A stretch of DNA of 64,000 bases from Siderastrea radians (taxonomy: Eukaryota; Cnidaria; Anthozoa; Scleractinia; Rhizangiidae). Location: the NCBI GenBank assembly GCA_964017195.1, contig OZ024887.1:67074228-67138227 (forward strand), given 5' to 3'. The translations under genes were made by a program, and so were the position numbers. A model generated the notes under the pieces. The model was given only the letters and a program-made list of their open reading frames with translations, was not told where the DNA came from and did no database searches. Shown piece after piece: positions 1-10,103 of this stretch. The stretch's first letter is position 1; the number at the start of each line of letters is the position of its first letter.

Positions 1-48
1 AGGTCATTGTAGATCATTGTAGGTCATTGTAGATCATTGTAGCTCATT
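1..48. repeat. Short tandem repeat, ~20-bp unit
   Basis: Imperfect tandem copies of a 20-base unit, AGGTCATTGTAGATCATTGT, fill the left edge. The unit is itself two related 10-mers. The array may continue outside the window. No function is evident. Confidence 0.8.
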
Positions 49-55
49 CCTTCTT

Positions 56-841
56 TTAGTAAAAAACGACACCGTCTTGTTTAGTTGGTTCAAGAATGTC
101 TTTCGGTCGCACTAAGTGAGACCTAAGAGTTGTGTCTGATTTGAAGACGGTGCGTACGCCTTGTTGTTGTAGGCAGCGGCGAAGAACCTCTGATACACCT
201 TTTATGTAGGGTAGAACCGCAGTAGATTTAAATTCCTGCGTAGGTTCTTTGTTGGCTGATGGTCTTGTTGTTTTTGTTAGCTTACGTACAAATGAAGAAG
301 GATATCCGTTCGAAACAAGTACCGATGATAAATGTTTCTTTTCTTCAGAGATAGCTGCATGATGGTTTTGATGTGAGGTGTTTGGCTCGGTCGTATAGAC
401 ACTTAACAATACCACGTTTCACTGACTGAGGATGGTGTGAATCATAGGCTAGGTATTGGTCAGTGTGGGTGGGCTTTCTGTAAAACAGTGGTGGTGAGAA
501 GACTGTTTGAATCCCTTGGGGATCCCTGAGGGGCCGTGATGATAAGTTAATAAGCCATTTATTTTTGTCGACTCGAGGTGTTTGGTCAACATGAGGTGTT
601 TTAGAAACAGAAGCCTGTTTCTCTTCTACAAGTTTCAGAAACTTGCGTTGTTGCCGATCTCTTGTGGCAGTAAATACTCTTTGGGTATTACTCTGATCTT
701 TTCAAGTATTTCACTGGCCTCGTCTGCCGTGAGGGCGGCTGTTATGTCCCTGGCAGTGGATTCAGTTTCTCTTTTCGCATCTCCCTTAGCTCTCTGAGTG
801 AGTCGTATTCTCTCCCTAAGGAACCTCATAGAGGTACACAC
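56..841 (-). pseudogene. Internally deleted Penelope-like element (RT relic)
   Basis: Read on the minus strand, the stretch from about 530 to 415 translates to the Penelope-type RT motif FYRKPTHTDQYLAYDSHHP, followed by an RGIVKCLYDRA segment. After a frameshift near 360, the reading continues (415-56) into the RT-thumb/linker with VLPYIKGVSE, RTVFKSDTTLRSHL and KQDGVVFY, the lead-in to a GIY-YIG endonuclease. Upstream, 841-540 encodes a charged segment and a KNKWLINLSS motif resembling the start of Penelope ORFs. This joins directly to the RT end, so the catalytic palm (including the YxDD region) is missing. I therefore read it as an internally deleted, frameshifted copy. Family recognition is from motif memory; a PLE profile search would settle it. 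Confidence 0.72.
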
Positions 842-877
842 GTAGGGTCAAATGTAGGGTACACACGTAGGGTCAAA

Positions 878-1090
878 GAGGCTATCCATATAAGACTTCA
901 TCCTAATAACATCAATAGAGATAGTGGAATCGAAATTCCTGAAGCTTGGATACCTACGATCAGAAAACACAACAGCCGACCAACCACAAAGCGGATCTGT
1001 GAGGGAACAACATCCAACAGTTGGAATAATAATCAGGATCGAAATGCACCAGTAGCAGCGAACCATCATGCTACAAATAGCGACACGTAA
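878..1090 (+). pseudogene. Penelope-like element, C-terminal GIY-YIG end fragment
   Basis: An open stretch of 70 codons ending in TAA at 1088 begins EAIHIRLHPNNINRDSG and continues with EIPEAWIPTIRKHNSRP. This matches the C-terminal end of the GIY-YIG endonuclease in cnidarian Penelope-like elements. It lies on the strand opposite to the RT relic at 56-841, and the junction (836-876) carries a direct repeat of GTACACACGTAGGGTCA. The sequence just downstream (1110-1150) has CTGAAGA followed 20 bases later by GAAA, reminiscent of the hammerhead cores found in these elements. The 5' part of this copy is absent. Confidence 0.72.
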
Positions 1091-1736
1091 ACAATCGACC
1101 TCATCGCCTGAAGAAGACTAGCAGTATTGGAGTCGAAACGTCGCGATCAACAACTCTAAGCGATTCCATCGTGAGACAAACGAATAAACGTTCATCTTAC
1201 TTGTAGAGACTTGTTTCCATGTTTCGGAAACCTCCGCTTTTTCTTTTAAATACTTGACGTGAGTTCGAAGGCTAAACATTTTTACTAAAATCTACTTTTA
1301 TGCCCATTTTTCCCGTCCACGCCTACTAAACGATAAAATCTCCATAATTATTCAAATTTTTTCATTGGAGGCACTGTTTTTCCCCTGGTGTATTTACGAT
1401 CGGTTTTGATAACTAACAGAAAAGCCAAGTAAGGAGACAACAAAACGGCTGGAAAGCTCAAAAGTTCTATCAGAATGACAAGTTTGATTTCTGGACCCCC
1501 TGCCACAAAATCAAATTTGATCAACTGTAATCAACTCCCTTGCAATCACTGCACTTCATACCAAAACGTCTTGTTCTGTTTGTATAAAATTGTTCTGTAA
1601 AATCTTTTTTATCCATTTTAGTGGTATGTTTAGATGCATTTAGCTATACAACATGAAAATTAGGTGTGACATTTCAACATTTTGGCAGAACAGTGTACCT
1701 TTAATAAGAAAATACAGAATTTACCACTGTACCCAC
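1091..1736. other. Non-coding stretch, left of last visible exon
   Basis: No supportable exon, RNA gene or repeat boundary is seen here beyond the tail of the Penelope-like fragment. It is probably intron of the minus-strand gene whose last visible exon is 1737-1944. The donor at the left side of that exon means further exons lie outside the window. Confidence 0.5.
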
Positions 1737-4700
1737 CTCAAAAGAGTTCTGTTCATACTTTCTTCCTTCAGGAGGAGCTAGACTGCTAGGAAGTGTCATA
1801 TAGGACAGATAAACAGGTGATGACACGTAAATACTGGGTAGTAGATTGCTGACTGTTGTGGCTTTGTACTTGAAGACTAGAGACTGACCACGAAGCAGTC
1901 CATTTGCCTGGTACACAAGGACCTTTGTGTTTGGATTATTGTACCTGTAATAAAGGAATAGTGTTTAAAAAGATGGGATGGGATAAGATGAGATGAGATG
2001 AGATCAGATAGGATTAGATGGGATGGGATGAGATGAGAGAGTGTGGAATGGGATGAGATGAGATCAGATGAGATCAGATGAGATCAGATGAGATTAGATG
2101 AGAGAGGGTGGAATGGGATGAGATGAGATGAGAAGGGATGGCATGAGATGAGATGAAATGAGAGAGGGTGGAATGGGATGAGATGAGATAATTACAATTT
2201 GTAATTAGTTTACAGGTATGTGTCCCCAATTAGCACCCTCTCTTTACAAGGCGCTAAATCATGTTGACACGTAAGTTGTTATTATTATTATGGGAAGGGA
2301 TGAGATTGGGTGGAATGAGATGAGATGGGATGGAATGGATGGGATAGGATGGGATGAGATAAGGTGGGATGGAATGGGATGGGAAGGGATGGAATGGATG
2401 GAATAGGATGGGATGAGATAGGGTGGGATGAAGATGTGTTATCTTTGATCTTTAAAGACATTTCAAATTTGTAAACTTCACTACACAAGAAACATAAAGC
2501 CTTACCTGGGATCACGACTTGGAGCTTGGTCTCCAGTTACCACTGTTATGCTCCCTCCTGCTGGAGAATCTGTTATTTGGGCATTACTGAGGTAATCACG
2601 AGGAACAGCAACTTCAAGAAGCACCCTATATGCATGTGATGTCGACTTTCTGGAATGACGCAATTGCACAGTGAAGGTGACTTCAACGCTTGGCTGCACA
2701 CCAGAGGAGAGAGATGGGGTAACACTCAGTGACAGGTCAGGTTCAATTATCTTGACAAAAAAAGAGACATGAATCAGATAGGTTATGTAAAGAGTAATAC
2801 AGTTGATGGGTAAGGTAAGGTGAATTTGCAAGAATATTTGGTCAAAGGTGGCCCACATGGACGGAGCTTAACCTGATCAAAAAATAAGTTTGAGTTTTTC
2901 AGTAACCAGTGTTTCAGATAATTTTTCAAAGCATGGAGTCAATGAGGAGTTTTTAATCGTTATAAGTTCAACCATGTAATTTGCTGGGTCAAATGATCAA
3001 ATGTATTGGGTTTCTTACTCAGCAAAGACTCCTCTCCTTCCTGGAAAACTATGCTACACGTAAGTATTCAAATGCTTGTACATGTATGTTGAAAGTTTGT
3101 GTGTTCTAGGATGTAATCACTTTAGAACTCCTCTGGCCCCAAAGTAAGGCCAAAAGTGGGCCTTTTCTAAAATAAGTAAACTAAAAAGCAAGGTTTAGTA
3201 GGGCCAAGTATCGGGGGAGGGTTTACTTGGGTTAGGGATGGGTTAAGGTATGGGTTAGCCTGCCCAGTTTTGGGTACAAGTAGGGATAGGGCTAAGTTAC
3301 CATAGCAATTACCCATACCACTGGGACTGAACTCAGTCTAGATCTGCTAATTATTATCTTGAAGGTTGTGTTCTTGACACCACCTGGAATATAGCTAATC
3401 TGTGGGAGGCAAGTGGATGATTTGTCTTATTGTGAAACAATAATGAAGTTCATTGTTGTTGTTGTTGTCGTTGTTTGTTGCTGAGTAGAGGAAGTTGATT
3501 TTGTGAATGTTGGGGATTGGGGGGGGGGGGGGGTTACAACCAGGAATTTATACTGTTCTTTCTCACCTGTAATGCCAATGAGATGTGGGCCTTTGGTTGA
3601 CTTATACCATCAGCAATCACATCAAAAATGATGAAGAGTGTTTGACCATTTTTATTCCTGCTGACATCAGAGGCCCCTAGGGTTGCTTGGTAATCAATCT
3701 CACTTTCAGAAGGTTGTGAAAAGTTTCCAGCATTCACAACAGTGCCAAAGCTGCCGCTGACTTTTGAGGTGATGTTAAGATCTATGCATGCAGACAAAAA
3801 AAAAAGCAGTAAAGATCAAGGAATGGTGTCTCACACTGGAGTTCATCCCTTTAAGCACTAATATAGCAATGGCTATGCATAAGACATCTTGTCCTTGGTG
3901 ATAACTTCCTTTATTCTCATCACTTGAATGTTTGGACAAGTAGTGATAATGTAAAAGAGAAATTTCATTTTCATTACTATTAGGGCTTGAAGGGTTTTGG
4001 AAGGCCTGCACACACTAAACTCTAGTTAAGTTAATAAAGCAACTACCCTTAATTTCCACCAGGAAAGAGTGATAAGGTACTCACAAATCAACAGCAAAAT
4101 CTCCTCTGAAATCAAATATTTTGAAATAAAAATGCTTCATGTGTTTTTCAAGATTGAAGTTTATTTTATCAAGGTACTGACCAACACCTGTTCATTAAAA
4201 AGCAGCTGGTTGTGTTAGAGATGTAGTCAGTTTGACAGGGATTTCAGTGGAGAAATAAGGCAGCATCTAAGGTTTTTTCTGGTCCAAAAAAGTGGCTGTG
4301 CTAGCTGCAATAATGAGATGGTTAATACCGGTAATAAAAGTAATAATAATAATAATAATAATAATTTGGAACTTATATAGTGCATTTTCTATGTGAATAT
4401 AATCAAATGCGCTTTACAAGCAGGTGGAATTGGAATTTGGAAATGTTGGTTTTTTTGGAGGAAGGAAAACCGGAGGACCCGGAGAAAAACCCTCGGAGCA
4501 AGGACGAGAACCAACAACAAACTCAACCCACATATGACACCGGGACTGGGAATCAAACCCGGGCCACATTGGTGGGAGGCGAGTGCTCTCACCACTGCGC
4601 CATCCCTGCTCCCCAGTAGATTGAATATAAACAGAATGGTAAGTCAGGATTGCACTGTAAATAACTGTCTCTTTTCTACGCTTGCCTAATTTCAACATTC

Positions 4701-6868
4701 CATGGTGGTCTAACACTTACCAGCCCCTGTGATCTGTCCATGTAGAGACTGTATGTTGTTACCAACACGGGTGATTTTCCCCGCTATGCCTTCAGCACCT
4801 TGTCCAAACACTTCTACTGTGAAGTCCTTATTGGTAGACACTGGCAGAGACAGAGTCACTCGGAAAGTTCTTTCTTCCCCAATAGTGATTTCCCTTAAGT
4901 TTCCGGAATTAGGCACATTGCTGCTCATAACAGAAGGAGGGAAGGACTTCACTGATTCAATATCAATTGACTGTGTGTCATCGGTACGTATTGGTGACCA
5001 GCCAGCACGTGTGTATGCCAGGGTTAAATGGTTGTCATGGGAACTGCCAGCAGCCACAGAGGGTTTGACGAGAGTCAAAAGGGATCCATGCATCCAGGAA
5101 GAAGAATTTAACCTGTGAATAAGTTTTTTCGAAAAATAAATAAACTGTAACATACAGTAACTTATTTTCCCATACATTGTATGTGTTATCAATTAAATTT
5201 GTTTATTTCAATTCAAAATTGAAATAAATAGAGAAAAATACAAAATTTGTATTTTTCTTTGTCCAGACTGTGAAAATTTATTATGATGAATATATTATAC
5301 TGTAAAAATTGAACATAGAACATGCTACATAAACAACACACTTAGCCCTGGAACCTCCACTAATCTACCAAACCATGAAAAATATTGGAGTTGTCACAAA
5401 GCTGACTTCCACAGTAACCAGTTGTTATGGAGCTTTCTTACTCGCTTATCCAACAAACAACTACTGACTACTCACAGGGTCATTCAGTATAATGATACAA
5501 CAAGAACAATTAGCTGTGATCTTACCTGGGTAAATTAACAGACAATCCAGAACTGGAATTTGCCAGCATATCTGTTCCCTTTAGATCAATACACATCACC
5601 TCACCATGATCAGAACTTTGATTTCCAGTGATATTGGAAAAGGTTCTATCACACAACTCAACTGAAATGTTATGAACTGCTATGTCAGGGGAGGAAACAT
5701 CAATTTCTACAGTCACATTCAATGCTGGAGCTGTAGAAATGTTAGGATTTTTTACTTCAAATGTAAGCTCAACCAAGTCATTGCCCTCGTGGCAGCACTC
5801 AGAACCTTCAGTCATGAAATGATGCTCAAGCAATGGCTGCCCAAGCTCCAAAGTCAACAAAGTCTCATTAGCCACAATATTAATGCCACTGGATGAATAG
5901 TACATTAGAACACAGGTGACATTCCCCACTGTTTCAGGAACATACACTCCTTGTGATGAATCTACCATTCCTTTGACTTCCACAGTTATCACCCCATTTA
6001 AGGAGTCATTTATTATATGGTTATTAACAGTTTCCCCAAACTCAAACATTGCAACATTCAAAGAATGTGGAAACTTGTGCAAGTTAGATGAGCCAGTGCT
6101 AAATAGTGGCGGTGATCCAGTGCCAAGTTTTTGTGCTACAATCCCTTGAGTTAAACTTTCTACTGATCCTCTAAGAAATGTCATGGGAGTAGAATTTTTA
6201 AAAGTAGGAAGTGTTATCAAAAGTGTAAGATCTGCAGTTATTCTTGGAAGTTCAAAGCTTGCAGAAAATATTACTTCTTCCTCTGATGTCAGGGTGACAT
6301 TTGGTGTCGCCATAACTGATGTACCTGTCACTTTGAACTGAAGATTTCCAGGGACTGGAGTTTGGTATGATGCTACATTAATTTGCTTGGTTTCATTTGC
6401 AATGGTTGCATTTGCAGTGATGTTTAAAAAGCTGCCAGCTTTGGCTGACGGTAGTAATCTGAGCTGTACATCAAGAGTTGCGGTCCAACTAATGTTTTGT
6501 GAAAGGATGTCAAATGTTAAAACATTAAAGCCTTGAATGCCACTTCCAGCAACTGATGAGTTTATCTCCAGAGATGGCATAACTGAACAATTCGAAAAAT
6601 CAGTAATAATGCTCCCAGTGTAGTTGCTCGCATTTGTTGGGTATAAGATGTCAAACATGACTGGCAAAGTAATAATCAAATTCACGAACATGCATGTATT
6701 ATTCAGCTCTTGACAAGCAGTTGAATTCTCAAGTAAAGCATTTGTTGTACCATTATAATCCAAGTGAAAGGTCAAATTTAACAAATTGCCTCCTTGGATT
6801 ATGGTTGGAGCTGGAGGGAACACCTCCGAGGTTATCATTAAGCCATGACTGCCAAAATCTAATGCCAT
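1737..6868 (-). CDS. Large extracellular N-glycoprotein with repeated beta-sandwich-like segments (partial, 5 exons)
   Basis: The coding exons, in transcription order, are 5526-6868, 4721-5112, 3567-3781, 2506-2750 and 1737-1944. All visible junctions are GT-AG (for example CAG|GTAAG at 5526/5525, CACAG| at 5113), and their phases (2,1,0,2,0) chain exactly, giving 801 codons before the gene leaves the window. The product is rich in NxS/T sequons (roughly 25 in the first exon). It repeats a pattern of hydrophobic strand plus LP or VP (LIITLPV, FSASFELP, VTLSLPV, LLEVAVP) about every 130-180 residues, with a few cysteine pairs. This resembles DUF11/integrin-like beta-sandwich ectodomain repeats, but I do not recognise the family with certainty. 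The ATG at 6868 is the first in frame and is not followed by a signal peptide, so the true N-terminus is uncertain (see findings). Secretion or cell-surface display is inferred from the glycosylation sites. Confidence 0.68.
1970..2190. repeat. GGATG/GAGAT minisatellite, intronic
   Basis: A degenerate pentanucleotide array of GGATG, AGATG and AGATC. A longer phrase, GAGAGNGTGGAATGGGATGAG, recurs every 60 or so bases, giving a higher-order period. It lies in the intron between exons 1737-1944 and 2506-2750. Confidence 0.85.
2288..2432. repeat. GGATG minisatellite, second block
   Basis: A further block of the same GGATG/GGAAT pentamer family, separated from the first by about 100 bp of unique sequence. 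The translation on the minus strand is only a His/Pro/Ser-rich artefact. Confidence 0.85.
4340..4614 (-). mobile_element. tRNA-derived SINE with (TTA)n tail
   Basis: On the minus strand the element starts with a tRNA-like head: A-box-like TGGCGCAGTGGTGAGAGC near 4600 and B-box-like GGGTTTGATTCCC near 4555. A body follows, then a (TTA)n tail, seen on the plus strand as (TAA)n at 4340-4365. It sits in an intron of the minus-strand glycoprotein gene, in the same orientation as that gene. This head is typical of Pol III-transcribed SINEs. The family name is not assigned. Confidence 0.75.
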
Positions 6869-7537
6869 TTTAAAATGTAGGGTGATAATATTGTGTAAAC
6901 AACGATTTGTTCCTTGTGTTAAAAACCATAACAAGAACTAGCAAGATCATAGACATGTAAATTACCATCTTCAAACAAGCAAACAAAAGAAGTGAGTGAT
7001 GGAATAAGACATCTGCATACAAATATAAGATAAGATTATCCTTGAGGTACGAAAGCTTTAATACGCTTCTGTAGGAGAGATGAACAAAACACAACCTGTG
7101 AAGAAAAAAGGGGAGAGGAAAGTTGTGATATTAAAAGTATTCAGTAAGCTAATGTTAAACAGAGAGGTTCAAATTGTTGAGCTGATATTTATAAGCCGTG
7201 CTTAATTTTAGCTTATGTGATGCAGAGATTGTAAGCGAGTGGAAACATCACAAACATATATTTACACAAGCGATTTAAATTAAAGACAGCGTTACCAAAG
7301 GCTTCATCTTCTAAATACAATCCATAAACTTTGTAAAATTGCGGGAGAATTTCCTAATTTAAATGTTCACTCTATAAAAATTTTAAATCTTAAGTTGAGC
7401 TCCAAACGCTCATTTATGTTTTGCAAATACATCATCAACCTCATTTTGACAAAATCAAGCAAAAATTTCGAATAAATAAAACACCGTTAGTTTCACAAAC
7501 ATAATAATAAACTTTAAAAGGCTTAATCTTATCTTAC

Positions 7538-7720
7538 CTTTCGTATTTAAACCGCGTTCGTTTTAATAGTATGATTGCTAAACGAGCATTCGTATGTGCA
7601 ACAGCCTCGAATTGCGTACAGAGGTATAAAACAAGAAAACTAATAATCAAAGTATAACGTCAGTCTCTTAATCCGTGAAATCAGCGTCAATACAATCAAG
7701 TGCTTGACGTTCGGAGCTCA
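7538..7720 (-). other. Possible 5' UTR exon of the minus-strand gene
   Basis: On the minus strand, GAAAG|GTAAGATAAG forms a good splice donor with its last exonic base at 7538. A strong acceptor, TTTTTTCTTCACAG, ends at about 7097. Together they suggest an upstream non-coding exon and a 440-bp first intron. The 5' boundary is a guess; no TATA box was identified. Confidence 0.35.
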
Positions 7721-8523
7721 ATATTTGCATGAAGGACAAAAGCTTCATGCTCCTTGATACAAACGCGCGAATCCGCCATTTTTCTTTTTTCATTCTGTTG
7801 TCATGGTTACAGCAAACAGACCAAAACAACCGCTGGACAGGGTTTTGTTTTACTCTGAATATTTCTCAAACATCTTTTCAAAATTCCTTTTTTAGGAAAA
7901 GTTCACGGTCTTTTCGGCTCGTGTGCTATTTAAGGAAATCTGTTTTTCTGCAAAGCTTAGATATCCTTTCTTTTTATCCGTATTTTTTATTATTTATAAC
8001 ATGCAAAAGATCGCTGCTGGCAAACAAAACCAATTAATTTAACATTCGAACCGCACAGGACACCAAAGTAAAATTAGATAGGAATATTGTAAACATGGAT
8101 AAACGTTAATTTATACAGGTCTCTCCTCGGAAGTTACGTTTTCTAAAACAAACACGCAGAAACTTGACAACAACAAAAAAAACTATGTCGGAATTACCAA
8201 CGACACATTGAATTGTAGCTCAGTTTTACATTCGATGTTCCGGTTTTCTTGCGTGGCATCTTAGAAAGGTGCGATACATCTGTACCAGATATGAGATAAG
8301 AAAATAAACCTAAGCTGTGTCGCAGGTACAAATATGGCACATGAAACAAGTGATATCTATAATGATCATATCTCAGCGTTTATCGTATTTGCAAGGCTAG
8401 GCTGTAAGCGGATTTCTGCTTACGTATTGTTCATCAACAAACATTTCCAATACCAAAGCAGACACCTCTCAGATTTAAAACAAAGAGACGTTTTTCTGAA
8501 GCACCCAATCAAAGAGTGCAAGG
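7721..8523. other. Intergenic, AT-rich, nothing recognised
   Basis: Upstream flank of the minus-strand gene. The open frames here lack family-like sequence and splice support. A promoter for the minus-strand gene probably lies at the left end, but no core motif can be defended. Confidence 0.4.
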
Positions 8524-8531
8524 ATAATCAG

Positions 8532-9632
8532 TAGAGGTGACTATTGAGGTCATTTTGACTATTGCAATAGTATTGCGATAGTTGAAACACTATTGCGATA
8601 GTATTGCGATAGTAGGGATACTATTGCGATACTATTGCGATAGTATTGGTCAGAATTTTTAAATCACTCAACAGTAGTAGCTAAAGTGTATGTTATATTT
8701 AACACCACCAACCTCCCCAATTAAATTGAGAAATAAATTTGTAAAAACCACTGTTGTTGTCATGTTGTGTTAGTTTTAATTGCAACTCAAACATATATTA
8801 CAGAATAACAGAGAACTGAGAAATGTTATAAACGTCCTATAAGATTTATAACCAGGTTTCACTTTTTTCTGGTTGTCTTTGAACAGTAACAGTGTTCATC
8901 ATTTTTTCCCAACGGCAACATGTGAAGCAAATCATTGTATTATGATTATTACAAGTCACTATTAGTGAGTTTTTGTATCGAAATTACACTAACAGATGTA
9001 ATGGAAATTGAATTTCAAGGAAACTAAAAACATCCATACACATACACTACAGTAGTCGATGCAACATTCAGTCCGTGTTTAAGGCTTCCAATTCTTCTTG
9101 AGAAAAATTAACCTATCAACATTTTCTGATTTCAATTGAGATCTTTGGGCAGTGACTTTATAAACCCGAAATGTTCCCATATGTTTGCCTTTCCCTTTCT
9201 GTTAGGAACGATTTCAAAACACTCCGGTTGGCTCTTATCCGCCATCTTTGTTGAACAGCAACAATCATTGCTCTGTACCCCCTTTAGGAAATAGGAGAAT
9301 GACGTCATTTAAGCAGTCAATTATCCTAGAGGGGGTACAGCATCTTGTTTTCTTCAAAACAAACATGGCGGAGAAGTTTAAAGTTTATATATTTCGTGCT
9401 CCTTTTGTTGTGACAGCGCAAACAAGCAGGGAACATGGATTTTGACGTGTTTCTCTGTTAAAGAAGAAGGCTACAGTGGACTATTTTAATTTATTCAAAA
9501 ACTATCGAAACTATCGATAGTTGTCGAAACTATCGCAGTTGTTATCGATAGTTGGATTTGCAATCGATGCGTCGCTATCGGGACACTCGCTATCGCGATA
9601 CATCGATATTTCGATGTATCGTTACACCTCTA
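8532..9632. mobile_element. Non-autonomous hAT element with 8-bp TSD
   Basis: Terminal inverted repeats TAGAGGTG (8532-8539) and CACCTCTA (9625-9632) are flanked by a perfect 8-bp direct repeat, ATAATCAG (8524-8531 and 9633-9640). An 8-bp duplication is diagnostic of hAT transposons, and this one fits the nTnnnnAn pattern described for the Ac group. Subterminal regions are dense in short palindromic motifs (TATTGCGATAG at the left, CTATCGATAG and CGATAC at the right). No transposase is present in the 1101-bp body, so it depends on an autonomous relative. Confidence 0.88.
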
Positions 9633-9914
9633 ATAATCAGTAACTAAAACTGATCCTTCTATAACTAAGACAGACAGACACAAACCAATTCATAATTAAT
9701 TGCTTTAATTGCCATTTTTCACAAATTTTATCACAATAAAAAAAATTCTGTGTGGTTGTTAGCTAGCCCTATCTGTACCTGTCAAGAGATACTAAAATTG
9801 TGTGTTGGTGGTTATTGTTTTAAAATTGGTCTCCACCTTTGCGTAGTAAATACCCAGAATAAGTCTGCCGCAATCAGTATGGAATTAGTGTTTCACAGCA
9901 AACTCAAAGGTCGT

Positions 9915-9995
<81 letters not shown>
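9915..9995. repeat. (GTA)n microsatellite at LINE 3' end
   Basis: A perfect 27-unit GTA array. On the minus strand it forms the (TAC)n tail directly after the LINE 3' end, which carries an AATAAA-like signal in GCAAATAAAGCAATTTAC. Open frames of pure valine across it are artefacts. Confidence 0.95.
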
Positions 9996-10103
9996 AATTG
10001 CTTTATTTGCATGACCGCAAGATTTTACAGTATTGCAAAAGCATATTTATAGTAATAAATAACAAAACAAGACTAATATTACTGTAATATTATGCTAATG
10101 AAC

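Noticed and set aside
2288..2515. His/Pro/Ser-rich protein on the minus strand
   Set aside because: It is a translation of the GGATG minisatellite running into exon 2506-2750 across its splice donor.
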